Shown piece after piece: positions 50,203 to 59,476 of a stretch of 64,000 nucleotides of DNA. This stretch comes from Clostridium sp. (GTDB lineage Bacteria > Bacillota > Clostridia > Lachnospirales > Lachnospiraceae): positions 425,507 through 489,506 of the forward strand of contig JAGZZT010000001.1 of the NCBI GenBank assembly GCA_018377235.1, in the 5' to 3' direction. The position numbers were made by a program, and so were the translations under genes. The notes under the pieces were generated by a model. That model did no database searches and was not told the DNA's origin. It saw only the letters and a list, made by a program, of their open reading frames with translations. Every line of letters begins with the position of its first letter. Within the stretch, counting starts at the first letter, position 1.

Positions 50203-51858
50203 TTACACTTTAAAACAGCTTCCTCCGATAAACTCCCGAATCATGGAGTTCTGAGGAATGTTCTCGCTTCCCACTCCCAGGAAATAGTCCAGAAATTTCA
50301 GAAGGCGTTTTGCCTCCGCATATTCTGGCACATCCTGAGGAATACCGAAGAGAAGCGGCTCCGCATACTGCTTCAGCACTGCCAGTTCATACAAAAGCGC
50401 TGAGTTGAACATCACATCCGCACTCTCCTGGAATGGGAAAATATTCCTTTCTTCGCCTCTCCGAACAGAATCCCACATGCGGATAGTGTCCTGGGCGGAC
50501 GCTCCTCTTGTCCTGGCATCGCGGATCATTCGGCGCAGCAGTCTGCCGTCAGTGGTGGGAATCCGATTGTGTTCGTCAATGTTTAACTGAGTCAGAGCGC
50601 TGATATAGATCCGAAACTTGCTCTCCTTTGGAAGGGCATAAGACAGACGGTCATTCAGGCAGTGGATTCCCTCAATCACAAGAATATCGCCCTTTCTCAG
50701 CGTCATAAAATCTCCCTTATACTCCCGCTCTCCTGTTACAAAATTGTACTGAGGAAGCTCTACCGTCTTTCCAGCCAGAAGATCTGTCATATCTGCATTG
50801 AACTGTTTCATATCAATACATTCCAGCGCTTCATAGTCATAATTTCCGTTTTCATCTCTTGGACTGTTGACCCGGTTGACAAAATAATTGTCCACAGAAA
50901 TCGGATGAGGATTTAAGCCCAGGCCTCGGAGCTGAATCGAAAGCCGTTTGGAAAAAGTCGTCTTTCCCGAAGAGGAGGGACCGGCAATCATAACCAGCTT
51001 TCGATCCGGCCTGGCCGCAATCTGTTCTGCAATATCTCCGATCTGCTTTTCCTGCAGTGCCTCCTGCATGAGAATAATTTCATTCATTCTGCCTTGGGTA
51101 ATCTCTTCATTTAAAGATCCCACGTCAAAAATCCCCAGCTTTTCTCCCCAGCTCTCCGACTGACGCTGCACTGCAAACAGCTTTTTTCTAGGTGAAAGGG
51201 GCTCGATTTTCCTTGGATCGCTTCTCTTTGGCAAAAGAAGCACAAAGCCTTTTTCATAGAGACTTAAATCAAAATATTTGATATATCCAGTATCAGGAAC
51301 CATGTAGCCGTAGAAATAATCCTCAAACTTGTCAATAGAGTAGACGTTCACCCTGGAGGCCCGTCTAAACCGGAACAGCTTTTCCTTATCGTACATACCA
51401 TGGCGGTGAAAATGCTCCACCGCTTCCTGTGTATTCAGATTTTTCTTGACAATTGGAAGGCGTTTTTCCCTCAGCTCCTCCATTCTGTTCTTCACATCCG
51501 CCAGAAGCGCCTCATTCAAGTCAAAGTCTCCCTCTGGTTCGATGTAAAGTCCCTGACCCACAGAAAAGCAGACTGTCACCTTTTTTACATTTTCCCTGCC
51601 CGCAGCATCGTAAAATGCTTTCAGCATTAAGAATACAGCGCTCCTCTGATAAGTCTGCCATCCTTCTCTGTCTTCTGCTGTAATAAACGAAAGACTGCAG
51701 TCTCCAGTCAGCTCCTTGTGAAGCTCTCTCAGCCTTCCATCTGCCTTGACCAGAAGAATATCCTCTTTGTCTCTCTGCTGAAAATCCTCTGCTATAGCCT
51801 TGAAGGGTGTTCCTTCCGGATACTCATATCTCTCCCCCTCGATCATTACATATGCCAT
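50203..51858 (-). CDS. Uridine kinase-like nucleoside kinase with TGS domain
   Basis: A 551-residue protein. Residues 1-60 resemble a TGS domain (YEYPEGTPFKAIAEDF) and the next 200 resemble the threonyl-tRNA synthetase second additional domain (VEHFHRHGMYDKEKLFRFRRAS). The C-terminal half is a phosphoribulokinase/uridine kinase domain with Walker A AGPSSSGKTTFSKR and ISVDNYFVNR. The TGS-kinase combination is widespread in Firmicutes and its substrate is not settled. The ATG at 51858 is chosen because AGGAGGG has better spacing to it than to the ATG two codons upstream. Confidence 0.88.
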   Translation of the reverse strand: MAYVMIEGERYEYPEGTPFKAIAEDFQQRDKEDILLVKADGRLRELHKELTGDCSLSFITAEDREGWQTYQRSAVFLMLKAFYDAAGRENVKKVTVCFSVGQGLYIEPEGDFDLNEALLADVKNRMEELREKRLPIVKKNLNTQEAVEHFHRHGMYDKEKLFRFRRASRVNVYSIDKFEDYFYGYMVPDTGYIKYFDLSLYEKGFVLLLPKRSDPRKIEPLSPRKKLFAVQRQSESWGEKLGIFDVGSLNEEITQGRMNEIILMQEALQEKQIGDIAEQIAARPDRKLVMIAGPSSSGKTTFSKRLSIQLRGLGLNPHPISVDNYFVNRVNSPRDENGNYDYEALECIDMKQFNADMTDLLAGKTVELPQYNFVTGEREYKGDFMTLRKGDILVIEGIHCLNDRLSYALPKESKFRIYISALTQLNIDEHNRIPTTDGRLLRRMIRDARTRGASAQDTIRMWDSVRRGEERNIFPFQESADVMFNSALLYELAVLKQYAEPLLFGIPQDVPEYAEAKRLLKFLDYFLGVGSENIPQNSMIREFIGGSCFKV

Positions 51859-51928
51859 ATCCATCCCTCCTATTTCTGCTGCTCCTCTTACACTCGCCTA
51901 AACCAGCGCGACACAATGTCTGACGACA

Positions 51929-52723
51929 TTATATCATATGATTAGGCAGTTCCTGAGAAGAACGGAGAACCTCCGTTCCCTCTTGAAGTACCTTTGGAAG
52001 ATACTCGACCATAAAATCCATAAAAATCTGCTCGATTCCAAAGTGGCCGGCATCAATGACAGCCATATTCTGAGCAGCCGCATCAATTCCTGTGTGATGG
52101 CCAATATCGCCGGTAATATAGACCTGCGCTCCCTTCTCCAGTGCATTTGCCAGAGTGCCGCCGCCTGCTCCTGGGCAGACGGCAGCTTTTTTTACCAGAC
52201 AGTCGTCTGCCCCATATACAGTCACAAAGGGAAGCTTAAATACTTTCTTAACATATTTTGCTGCTTCCCTCACAGTCATCTCCTCCGGAAGGAATCCCAC
52301 TGCGCCGATGCCGCATGGTCTTCCATCCTCCATAAATCCCATAGGCTCCAGAATCTCCCGCTCCGAAAGGTTCAGGCGATCGGCAGCCAGATCCGCCATA
52401 CAGCCCGGAGCCGCGTCAAAATTAGTATGCATAGCGTAGTAGGATATGTCGGCCTGTATCAGTTTTAAAATGCGGCGGCTGATAAAATCGTCGTCATTCA
52501 CCTTTTTAAGCGGCCTGAAAATCAGCGGGTGATGAGTCAAAAGCAAGTCTGCCCCTTTTAAGACAGCCTCCTCTACCACAGCGTCATCTGCATCTACTGC
52601 TACCAGAATCCGTTTTACCTCTTTGTCTCTGCGCCCTGCCAGAAGTCCCGGATTATCCCAGTCACAGGCAATGCTTTCCGGAGCCAGCCGATTTAACTGT
52701 TCAATGATTTCTCTGCATTTCAT
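51929..52723 (-). CDS. Nif3-like dinuclear metal centre protein (GTP cyclohydrolase I type 2-like)
   Basis: A 264-residue Nif3/YqfO family protein forming a hexameric toroid with a two-metal site. Metal ligands appear in LLTHHPLIFRPL, YAMHTNFDAAPG and the C-terminal GHFGIEQ. The long insert present in B. subtilis YqfO is absent. The biochemical role is unresolved. It overlaps the trmK end by 23 bp, in the conserved dnaG-rpoD-trmK-nif3 order. Confidence 0.92.
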   Translation of the reverse strand: MKCREIIEQLNRLAPESIACDWDNPGLLAGRRDKEVKRILVAVDADDAVVEEAVLKGADLLLTHHPLIFRPLKKVNDDDFISRRILKLIQADISYYAMHTNFDAAPGCMADLAADRLNLSEREILEPMGFMEDGRPCGIGAVGFLPEEMTVREAAKYVKKVFKLPFVTVYGADDCLVKKAAVCPGAGGGTLANALEKGAQVYITGDIGHHTGIDAAAQNMAVIDAGHFGIEQIFMDFMVEYLPKVLQEGTEVLRSSQELPNHMI

Positions 52724-53420
52724 GCTGCGCCTCCTCTATCAGATTAAGTTTTTTCCTGAGTTCCTCTGCTCTCTTTTTAGAACTGTCCGTATCTCTGCCG
52801 GCAAGAGCTGACAAAATATCTGACGTTGTTTCCTTTTCCTGTTCTAAAAATTCCGCCAGAACCGGATCTGCAGTTTCAATCAGATATTTTCCATACACAT
52901 AAAAGCTCTCCGTCCAGTCTGAAACATCAGCTTCCGTCTGTCTTCCCGGACCCGCTATGTCCATAATCGTGTAGAACTTTCCGTCCTCCTTCACCATGGC
53001 CTCTCTGCAAATAGAAAAGCCATGTTCCAGCAGGTACCGTCTTACATGCTCTAAATCGGACTGGGGTGAAAGAATCCACTGGGCCGCGCTGCCCCAGATG
53101 TGACGTCCCGCCTCCAAAATATGTATCTCCAGCTCCCCGCCCATTCCAGCGATCACGATTGTATCCGCCTCTCCGGCCTTCAGTTTTTCCAGGCCGTCAG
53201 AAAGCCGTGTTTCAATCCGCTCAGACAGGCCTGCCTCCTGAATGTGTTCCTCAGCCCTGTCAAGAGGCCCCTTTCTCACGTCCATCGCCAGAGCGGAGGG
53301 GATCACCCCCCTCTCCGTCAGGGCAATGGGAATGTAGCCATGATCAGTTCCTATATCTGCCAGCCGGCTTCCCTGTTTTACAAAAGAGGCAATCATTTCC
53401 AGTCTCTTTGATAATTTCAT
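52701..53420 (-). CDS. trmK: tRNA (adenine22-N1)-methyltransferase
   Basis: SAM-dependent enzyme methylating A22 of tRNA. The SAM-binding motif is LADIGTDHGYIPIAL near residue 25, and the catalytic-domain motif IVIAGMGGELEIHIL is followed by LSPQSDLEHVRRYL. The C-terminal part is a coiled coil, as in the family. The ATG at 53420 has GGAGAG seven bases upstream; the in-frame TTG at 53438 is unlikely. It is located between rpoD and nif3. Confidence 0.93.
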   Translation of the reverse strand: MKLSKRLEMIASFVKQGSRLADIGTDHGYIPIALTERGVIPSALAMDVRKGPLDRAEEHIQEAGLSERIETRLSDGLEKLKAGEADTIVIAGMGGELEIHILEAGRHIWGSAAQWILSPQSDLEHVRRYLLEHGFSICREAMVKEDGKFYTIMDIAGPGRQTEADVSDWTESFYVYGKYLIETADPVLAEFLEQEKETTSDILSALAGRDTDSSKKRAEELRKKLNLIEEAQHEMQRNH

Positions 53421-53467
53421 CGTCTGTCTCTCCGTCAATTTTTCATTGTTATTTCACTGTTTCAAAA

Positions 53468-54586
53468 TCAGTCCAGATAATCCTTCAGCTTTCTGCTTCT
53501 GCTTGGATGGCGCAGCTTTCTCAAAGCCTTCGCCTCTATCTGTCGGATCCGCTCTCTGGTCACGTTAAATTCCCGTCCCACTTCTTCCAAAGTTCTGGGT
53601 CTTCCGTCATCCAGTCCGAAGCGCAGCCTGAGTACCTTCTGTTCTCTGTCCGTCAGAGTATCCAAAACTTCCATCAGCTGCTCGTGAAGAAGGGTGTAAG
53701 TAGCCGCATCCACTGGAATCTGAACGTGCTCATCCTGGATAAAATCGCCCAGATGGCTGTCCTCCTCTTCTCCGATAGGAGTTTCCAGAGAAACGGGATC
53801 CTGAGAGATTTTCATAATCTCCCGTACCCGATCCACCGGCATATCCAGCTTCTTTGCCAGCTCCTCTGGAAGAGGTTCCCTCCCCAGCTCCTGCAGAAGC
53901 TGCCTGGAGGTGCGGATCAGCCGGTTAATCGTCTCCACCATATGGACAGGAATCCGTATAGTGCGGGCCTGGTCTGCAATCGATCTGGTAATAGCCTGCC
54001 GAATCCACCAGGTTGCGTAGGTGCTGAATTTAAATCCTTTAGAATAATCATACTTTTCTACTGCCTTGATCAGTCCCAGATTGCCCTCCTGAATCAGATC
54101 CAGAAACTGCATGCCCCGGCCTACATACCGCTTAGCGATACTGACTACCAGACGCAGATTGGCCTCCGCCAGACGCTTTTTTGCCGACTCATCCCCCATC
54201 TCCATTCTCTTCGCCAGATCAATCTCCTCCTCTGGCGTTAAAAGAGGCACCTTTCCAATCTCCTTTAAATACATACGAACTGGATCCTCAATATTGACGC
54301 CCTCCGGCATAGACAGCTCCAGGTGATCTACGTCAATGTCCTCTTCCTCCAGATCCTCCTCTTCCATGAAAAGCTCTGGTTCTATCTCCAGATCTTCATC
54401 AGGAGCCAATATGTCTACCCTATTATTTTCCAGATATTCGTCAATTTGATCCAGCTGCTCGGGGCTCAGGATTTCGCCATGGAAGAAATCGATGATTTCT
54501 TTCTGTTCCAGCACATTTTTCTTTTTCCTTGCCAGCTCCAGAAGTTTCTCCAGCTTCTCTTCAAAGGTCAGTATCTTTTCTTCCAT
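53468..54586 (-). CDS. rpoD: Housekeeping sigma factor (sigma-A)
   Basis: Primary RNA polymerase sigma factor of 372 residues. A short region 1.1 is followed by region 1.2 (EDPVRMYLKEIGKVPLL), region 2 (NLRLVVSIAKRYVGRGMQFLDLIQEGNLGLIKAVEKYD, YATWWIRQAITRSIADQ) and region 4 (GVGREFNVTRERIRQIEAKALRKLRHP type). All regions are intact. The ATG at 54586 follows AAGGA; an upstream in-frame ATG has none. It lies in an operon with dnaG, as in most Firmicutes. Confidence 0.97.
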   Translation of the reverse strand: MEEKILTFEEKLEKLLELARKKKNVLEQKEIIDFFHGEILSPEQLDQIDEYLENNRVDILAPDEDLEIEPELFMEEEDLEEEDIDVDHLELSMPEGVNIEDPVRMYLKEIGKVPLLTPEEEIDLAKRMEMGDESAKKRLAEANLRLVVSIAKRYVGRGMQFLDLIQEGNLGLIKAVEKYDYSKGFKFSTYATWWIRQAITRSIADQARTIRIPVHMVETINRLIRTSRQLLQELGREPLPEELAKKLDMPVDRVREIMKISQDPVSLETPIGEEEDSHLGDFIQDEHVQIPVDAATYTLLHEQLMEVLDTLTDREQKVLRLRFGLDDGRPRTLEEVGREFNVTRERIRQIEAKALRKLRHPSRSRKLKDYLD

Positions 54587-54666
54587 AATTTTCCATCCTT
54601 CCATAGCTTACTACTATTTTCTCCCTGGCATCCGTATGCAGGAAATGCGCCTTTTGTATGCGTACG

Positions 54667-56469
54667 CTAATCCAGTGAAATATGCATATTGGCCAGCTCT
54701 GCCTGTTCCTTAATAATCCGCTGCAGTTCATTTAAGTCAGACGCAGTCCGGCTCTGATAGTCAAGACTGCTTTTCTTCACTTTCATCACTGTATCCGCAA
54801 AGGCCTTCTTCTGCTCCTCATTGCTCAGGGAATCATTTAAGCTGGCGTTAAACAAAGCCGCCACCTCCTTATAGTTTCCCTCGTCGTCAATAAAATGATT
54901 CAAAATAGAAGCCGGATTCACCTCTCCGTTTTCATGTCCTTCAAATACCATCTGAGCAGCTCTCCGATACAAAGGTTTCACAAAATCCTCAGGTCCAATA
55001 ATTCCCTTAATCTTGTCAAACAGCCTGGGATCCTCAATCAGCCAGGTGAGAAGAAGCCGTTCCGACTGGCGGATTCCTTCCTCCCGATCCCTTTTTTTCT
55101 GAAAGGTCTTGGGCTTTTCTCCATAAATCTCCCCCGAAATTCCCGCCTCCCTGGCAGCCTGGGTTCCAGGAAGAGCTGTGCCATACCGGCTGCCCATCTG
55201 ATTCACTAAACGCTTTAAATCTTCATAGTTGATAAAATACTCTCTGGCCACAGCCTGAATATAATTATCCCGCTCCAGCGCCTCGGGAAACTCCAGAAGT
55301 TTTCTCGCCGTCTCATTATAAAAAGCTGTCTTCTGCTCTGGATCCTCCATGCTGTACTGCTGCCGTATGGTATCAATTTCAAATAAAAAGCTGTTTCTGG
55401 CTTCCTCAATCCGCTGTCTGAAAGCCTCTGGTCCCAGATTTTTCATAAATTCATCTGGATCCTTGTACGGTCTCATATTCAGCACCCGTACAGACATCCC
55501 CACTGATTTCAGGATAGGAATAGCCCTGAGAGCCGCCTTTACTCCGGCGCCGTCGCTGTCATAGGTCAGGATCACCTGATCCGTGTAGCGCTTTAAAAGA
55601 GCCGCATGCTGACTGGTAAAAGCAGTTCCAAGGGAAGCCACAGCATTCGTAAAGCCCGCCTGATGCATGGAAATCACGTCCATATATCCCTCGCAGAGCA
55701 GTACAAATTTTTCTCTGGACAGCCTGGCATAATTTAATCCATATAGATTACGGCTTTTGTCAAACAGCTTCGTCTCAGGAGAATTCAGATATTTAGGCTC
55801 TCCGTCTCCCATCACCCTGCCGCCGAAACCGATCACTCGATTGTTAACGTCCATAATAGGGAACATCACCCGGTTCCAGAACTTGTCTCTGGCTCCTCTC
55901 TCTTCAATGGTCACAAGGCCTGTTTCCTTTAAAATACTGTCCTCATATCCTTTATTTCTTAAAAACTGGTATAAATCATTGCTGGTTTTATTGGAGTATC
56001 CTAAGCCGAACCTGCGGATAGTCTGCTCTGTCAGCCCTCTTCCCGTCAGATACTGATATCCCTGCTGCCCCTGAGGCTGCTTCAGCTGATAGTAAAAGTA
56101 ATTAGCTGCCAGCTTATTAATCTCCAGCAGGGCTGCCCTCAGATCTGCCTGAGCCCTGGCCTCCTTGGAATATTCCATTTTGGGAAGCCTGACTCCGCTT
56201 CTGTCAGCCAGAAGCTCTACGGCTTCCCTGAACGTATAATTTTCATATTCCATCACAAAAGTAAACACATTCCCACTGACTCCGCAGCCAAAGCAGTGAT
56301 ACATCTGCTTTGACTGGGAGACTGAAAAGGAAGGCGATTTTTCGTGGTGGAAGGGACAAAGTCCAAAATAATTGCTTCCCTTTTTCTGAAGCTTCACATA
56401 GCCGGAAATAATATCCACAATATCATTTCGCGTTCTGACTTCCTCAATTACTTCCTCCGGATAGTACAT
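54667..56469 (-). CDS. dnaG: DNA primase
   Basis: Makes RNA primers for replication. The 600-residue protein has the CHC2 zinc domain (CPFHHEKSPSFSV ... HCFGCG, residues about 38-65), the TOPRIM core (VLLCEGYMDVISMHQAGF, TYDSDGAGVKAAL) and a C-terminal DnaB-interacting region. It follows dgt by 50 bp and precedes rpoD by 80 bp. Confidence 0.97.
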   Translation of the reverse strand: MYYPEEVIEEVRTRNDIVDIISGYVKLQKKGSNYFGLCPFHHEKSPSFSVSQSKQMYHCFGCGVSGNVFTFVMEYENYTFREAVELLADRSGVRLPKMEYSKEARAQADLRAALLEINKLAANYFYYQLKQPQGQQGYQYLTGRGLTEQTIRRFGLGYSNKTSNDLYQFLRNKGYEDSILKETGLVTIEERGARDKFWNRVMFPIMDVNNRVIGFGGRVMGDGEPKYLNSPETKLFDKSRNLYGLNYARLSREKFVLLCEGYMDVISMHQAGFTNAVASLGTAFTSQHAALLKRYTDQVILTYDSDGAGVKAALRAIPILKSVGMSVRVLNMRPYKDPDEFMKNLGPEAFRQRIEEARNSFLFEIDTIRQQYSMEDPEQKTAFYNETARKLLEFPEALERDNYIQAVAREYFINYEDLKRLVNQMGSRYGTALPGTQAAREAGISGEIYGEKPKTFQKKRDREEGIRQSERLLLTWLIEDPRLFDKIKGIIGPEDFVKPLYRRAAQMVFEGHENGEVNPASILNHFIDDEGNYKEVAALFNASLNDSLSNEEQKKAFADTVMKVKKSSLDYQSRTASDLNELQRIIKEQAELANMHISLD

Positions 56470-56519
56470 CTAATCCTCCTGCTGCTTTCATCTGTTTCTC
56501 CTAGTATGATACCTGTCTT

Positions 56520-57527
56520 CTATACCTTGAAGGATTTAGGTACAAACAATTCTTTGAACCGTTCAATTGCAAATACATCTGTCATTCCTGCAATATAATC
56601 GCACACAGTCCGCGAAAGCTCCTCTCTCCTGGCTTCCATCCGTTCCAAATATTCCTGCGGAAGCTGTTCCGGATAATCCATATACCAGTGATAGAGACTG
56701 ACAATCAGCTGCTGCGCCCTTCCCTCTTCGGCCCTGGCTGCCTCCCCTCGGTATACATGTTCAAACATCCACCGTCTCAGTCCATGCATGGCCGCTTCCA
56801 TGCCGGGAGACATAGAGATCTCCGGCTGTTCCAGACTCTGGTAAATCAGATCATGAATCATAGTATTCAGCCGTTCCCTGACGCTGTGGCCTAACACGTC
56901 TGTGTACTCAGAAGGCAAATCTTCTTCTGTAAACAATTTCGCTCTTATGGCATCGTCAATATCATGATTAATATAGGCAATTTTATCGGACAGTCTCACC
57001 ACATGGCCCTCCAGTGTAGACGGGCTGCCGGAAGTTCTGTGGTTTAAAATACCGTCCCGAACCTCCCAGGTGAGATTTAATCCCTGTCCTTGTTTTTCCA
57101 GCAACTCTGCCACCCGGACACCCTGCTCTGCATGAGTAAAACCTCCCGGTACCAGGCGGTTCAGAACCGCCTCTCCTGCATGGCCAAATGGCGTATGTCC
57201 CAGGTCATGTCCCAGGGCAATGGCCTCTGTCAGAGATTCGTTCAGCCTTAAAGCCCTGGCAATCGTCCGGGCGATCTGAGACACCTCCAGAGTGTGAGTC
57301 AGCCTGGTTCTGTAGTGATCCCCTTCTGGATCCAGAAAGACCTGCGTCTTGTGCTTCAGCCTTCGGAATGCTTTGCTGTGAAGAATCCGGTCGCGATCCC
57401 GCTGATATTCAGGCCGTATGTCGCAGGGTTTCTCTGCCCGCTCCCGCCCTCTTGTATTTCTGCTCTGGGAAGCATAGGGACTCAGATATTCCATCTCCCA
57501 CTGTTCTGTCATCTCTCTGATGTTCAT
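56520..57527 (-). CDS. dgt: dGTP triphosphohydrolase-like HD protein
   Basis: A 335-residue HD-domain phosphohydrolase acting on deoxynucleoside triphosphates. The metal ligands are in RTRLTHTLEVSQIART (first His), ALGHDLGHTPFGHAGE (HD pair) and LSDKIAYINHDIDDA (last Asp). It belongs to the short Dgt-like subclass often found upstream of dnaG in Clostridia. A TATAAT box lies about 75 bases upstream. It probably leads the dgt-dnaG-rpoD unit. Confidence 0.9.
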   Translation of the reverse strand: MNIREMTEQWEMEYLSPYASQSRNTRGRERAEKPCDIRPEYQRDRDRILHSKAFRRLKHKTQVFLDPEGDHYRTRLTHTLEVSQIARTIARALRLNESLTEAIALGHDLGHTPFGHAGEAVLNRLVPGGFTHAEQGVRVAELLEKQGQGLNLTWEVRDGILNHRTSGSPSTLEGHVVRLSDKIAYINHDIDDAIRAKLFTEEDLPSEYTDVLGHSVRERLNTMIHDLIYQSLEQPEISMSPGMEAAMHGLRRWMFEHVYRGEAARAEEGRAQQLIVSLYHWYMDYPEQLPQEYLERMEARREELSRTVCDYIAGMTDVFAIERFKELFVPKSFKV

Positions 57528-57692
57528 CGAATCACATCCTTTATCACCATTAGCAGTAATTTACAAACTTTCCCAATTATCTTGTCATTATATCATATTT
57601 TCAACGGTTTTAATAGAGTTTATTTCTGAATATTTTATCAATTTTCTATAAAATTTGTCATATTTTGTCTTGTCACTGCCTTTTGACGAGCG

Positions 57693-59402
57693 TTAAATCG
57701 GAAAGCTGTCCTCGAGACACAATCTTCCGAAACCCAGACGCTGGTTTGGATAGACTGTTTCCCCAGGAAGAGGACTCGCTCCCCGAATCAGATAGGCTTT
57801 CACCTTTTCTCCGTAAAGAAATGGATCATTTCCCCGGACAATTCCCCACTCCATCATAAGAGCAGCACTTCCGCTGACAAATGGCGCTGCAAAGGAAGTT
57901 CCTGTCACCGGCTCGTAGCCTCCCCCCGCCCTGGGAGCCATAATACCCACGCCAGGCGCAGCCAGATCCGGCTTTACCATAGTGTTAAGCCTAGTATAGC
58001 CTCTCCCTGAAAAATCTGCATAAGACAGATAGGAATCATCATAGGCCCCCACAGAGATAACGCGGGAAGCGGTGGAGGGAATCGTCAGAGTTGTATCCGG
58101 ATCTGGAACAAGAAAACGGGTAGCCCGGTTCAGGCTTCCTCCTCCCGGCAGCCACAAATCATACTGTCCTACTGTTACTTTCCTGGGTGTAAGCCGTATT
58201 TTCCAGATTCCGCTCTGAACATAGTTTTCCACAGGAAGCAGATTCAGATAAATCTCCTGAGCCTGGCTGTAAGGACTGGGTTTTCCATAGTAGAGCAGCA
58301 ATTCTGTACTTCCCATGGGAATTCTCTGGGCTCCCAGACGGCGGCTCAGAACACCAGTGGAAATGCCCCCCGGGCTGATAACAGAAATTTCCACAATATC
58401 TGAATACAGCTTCCACAGCTGAATCCCAAATCCAGTTTCATATTCAGCTACTGAAAGCTCTATCTCTGTGTCTTTTCCCATCTCATAGCGCCCTGCTGTA
58501 TGCCCCCTGCTGCTTCCCTCATTTCCTGTACCTGTCACAATCACCGTTTTCCACTGATTAGACAGCTGATCAATGTAGGTCTCCAGCAGGCTTGTTCCAT
58601 CATGGGAGCCGTAAGTATTACCAAAACTGAGATTTACTGCTGCCGGCATCTGGTAAAACAGCGCCCGGTTCACTACATAGTCCAATGCCCGCATCAGTTC
58701 CGTAGTTCTTGGAAAGGAACGCTCTCCCGGAACTCCCAGGCGGACTGCCAGGAGCTCGCTCTCATAAGCTGCCCCCCTGTAGATTCCCCCGCTTTCCCGG
58801 CCATTCCCTGCCGCAATCCCGGCCACTGCCGTTCCGTGGCCGCTTAAATCTCTGGAAGGAACCAGCCCCTCCCCTTCCGCTCTGCTGCTCTGTCCCAGAG
58901 CTGCGTTCAGCTCCTGTCTTGTAAATACCCGTTCAGCCTGCTGATCCCACAGCTCCAGAAGCCTGGTAGTTCCGTCTGGATTTCTGAAATCCTCATGAAA
59001 AAAATCGATTCCAGAGTCAATCACAGCCACTATCACTCCACGGCCCGTCAGTCCCTCGGGCCCGGCCTGCACCGGATTCATGCAGGATGCAGTTCTCCCC
59101 TGATTTACAGCAAAGTTAAGAAGTTTTGGCTTCTCTATGTACTCAATCTGAGTCAGGGAAGACAGGGAGTCAATAAGAGGTTCCGGAACCCTTAATACAG
59201 CATATCCACCTGTCAGCGGCTGGGCCTTTATCTCCGGCAGTAAAGCCAGAGCCTCCTCCAAATTTCCATTGTACCGGACAATCACTTCCCAGCTGTCATC
59301 CTCCCGGTCAAAGCCTGCCTCCAGCTCCGCTGACTTCTTCAGTTCCTCTTTTGTGGCTTCTAAAGCCAGGTTTAAACTGTTTTCCAGCTTTTGATCATTC
59401 AT
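57693..59402 (-). CDS. S8-family subtilisin-like protease, Csp-like
   Basis: A 569-residue subtilase. The triad is intact: Asp in VIAVIDSGIDFFHEDF form near residue 130, His in DLSGHGTAVAGIAAGNG, and Ser in GTSFAAPFVSGSAAL near residue 515; the oxyanion Asn is in TGTGNEGSS. A long insert between the His and Ser blocks and an N-terminal prodomain-like region without a signal peptide are typical of clostridial Csp proteases, which process the cortex hydrolase pro-SleC during germination. Whether it has that role or is a cytoplasmic relative is open. The ATG at 59402 is used; an in-frame GTG precedes it by two codons, and both have weak ribosome sites. Confidence 0.82.
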   Translation of the reverse strand: MNDQKLENSLNLALEATKEELKKSAELEAGFDREDDSWEVIVRYNGNLEEALALLPEIKAQPLTGGYAVLRVPEPLIDSLSSLTQIEYIEKPKLLNFAVNQGRTASCMNPVQAGPEGLTGRGVIVAVIDSGIDFFHEDFRNPDGTTRLLELWDQQAERVFTRQELNAALGQSSRAEGEGLVPSRDLSGHGTAVAGIAAGNGRESGGIYRGAAYESELLAVRLGVPGERSFPRTTELMRALDYVVNRALFYQMPAAVNLSFGNTYGSHDGTSLLETYIDQLSNQWKTVIVTGTGNEGSSRGHTAGRYEMGKDTEIELSVAEYETGFGIQLWKLYSDIVEISVISPGGISTGVLSRRLGAQRIPMGSTELLLYYGKPSPYSQAQEIYLNLLPVENYVQSGIWKIRLTPRKVTVGQYDLWLPGGGSLNRATRFLVPDPDTTLTIPSTASRVISVGAYDDSYLSYADFSGRGYTRLNTMVKPDLAAPGVGIMAPRAGGGYEPVTGTSFAAPFVSGSAALMMEWGIVRGNDPFLYGEKVKAYLIRGASPLPGETVYPNQRLGFGRLCLEDSFPI

Positions 59403-59476
59403 CTGCACACACTTACCAAGCTATTACTTCTATATTTATGCAGATGCAGCAGAAAAAATGACTATTTTCCTGTTTT

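Noticed and set aside
50018..50203. Open frame of 61 codons on the minus strand between the uridine kinase-like gene and rnpB
   Set aside because: It covers the rnpB promoter, has no credible ribosome site and resembles no known protein.
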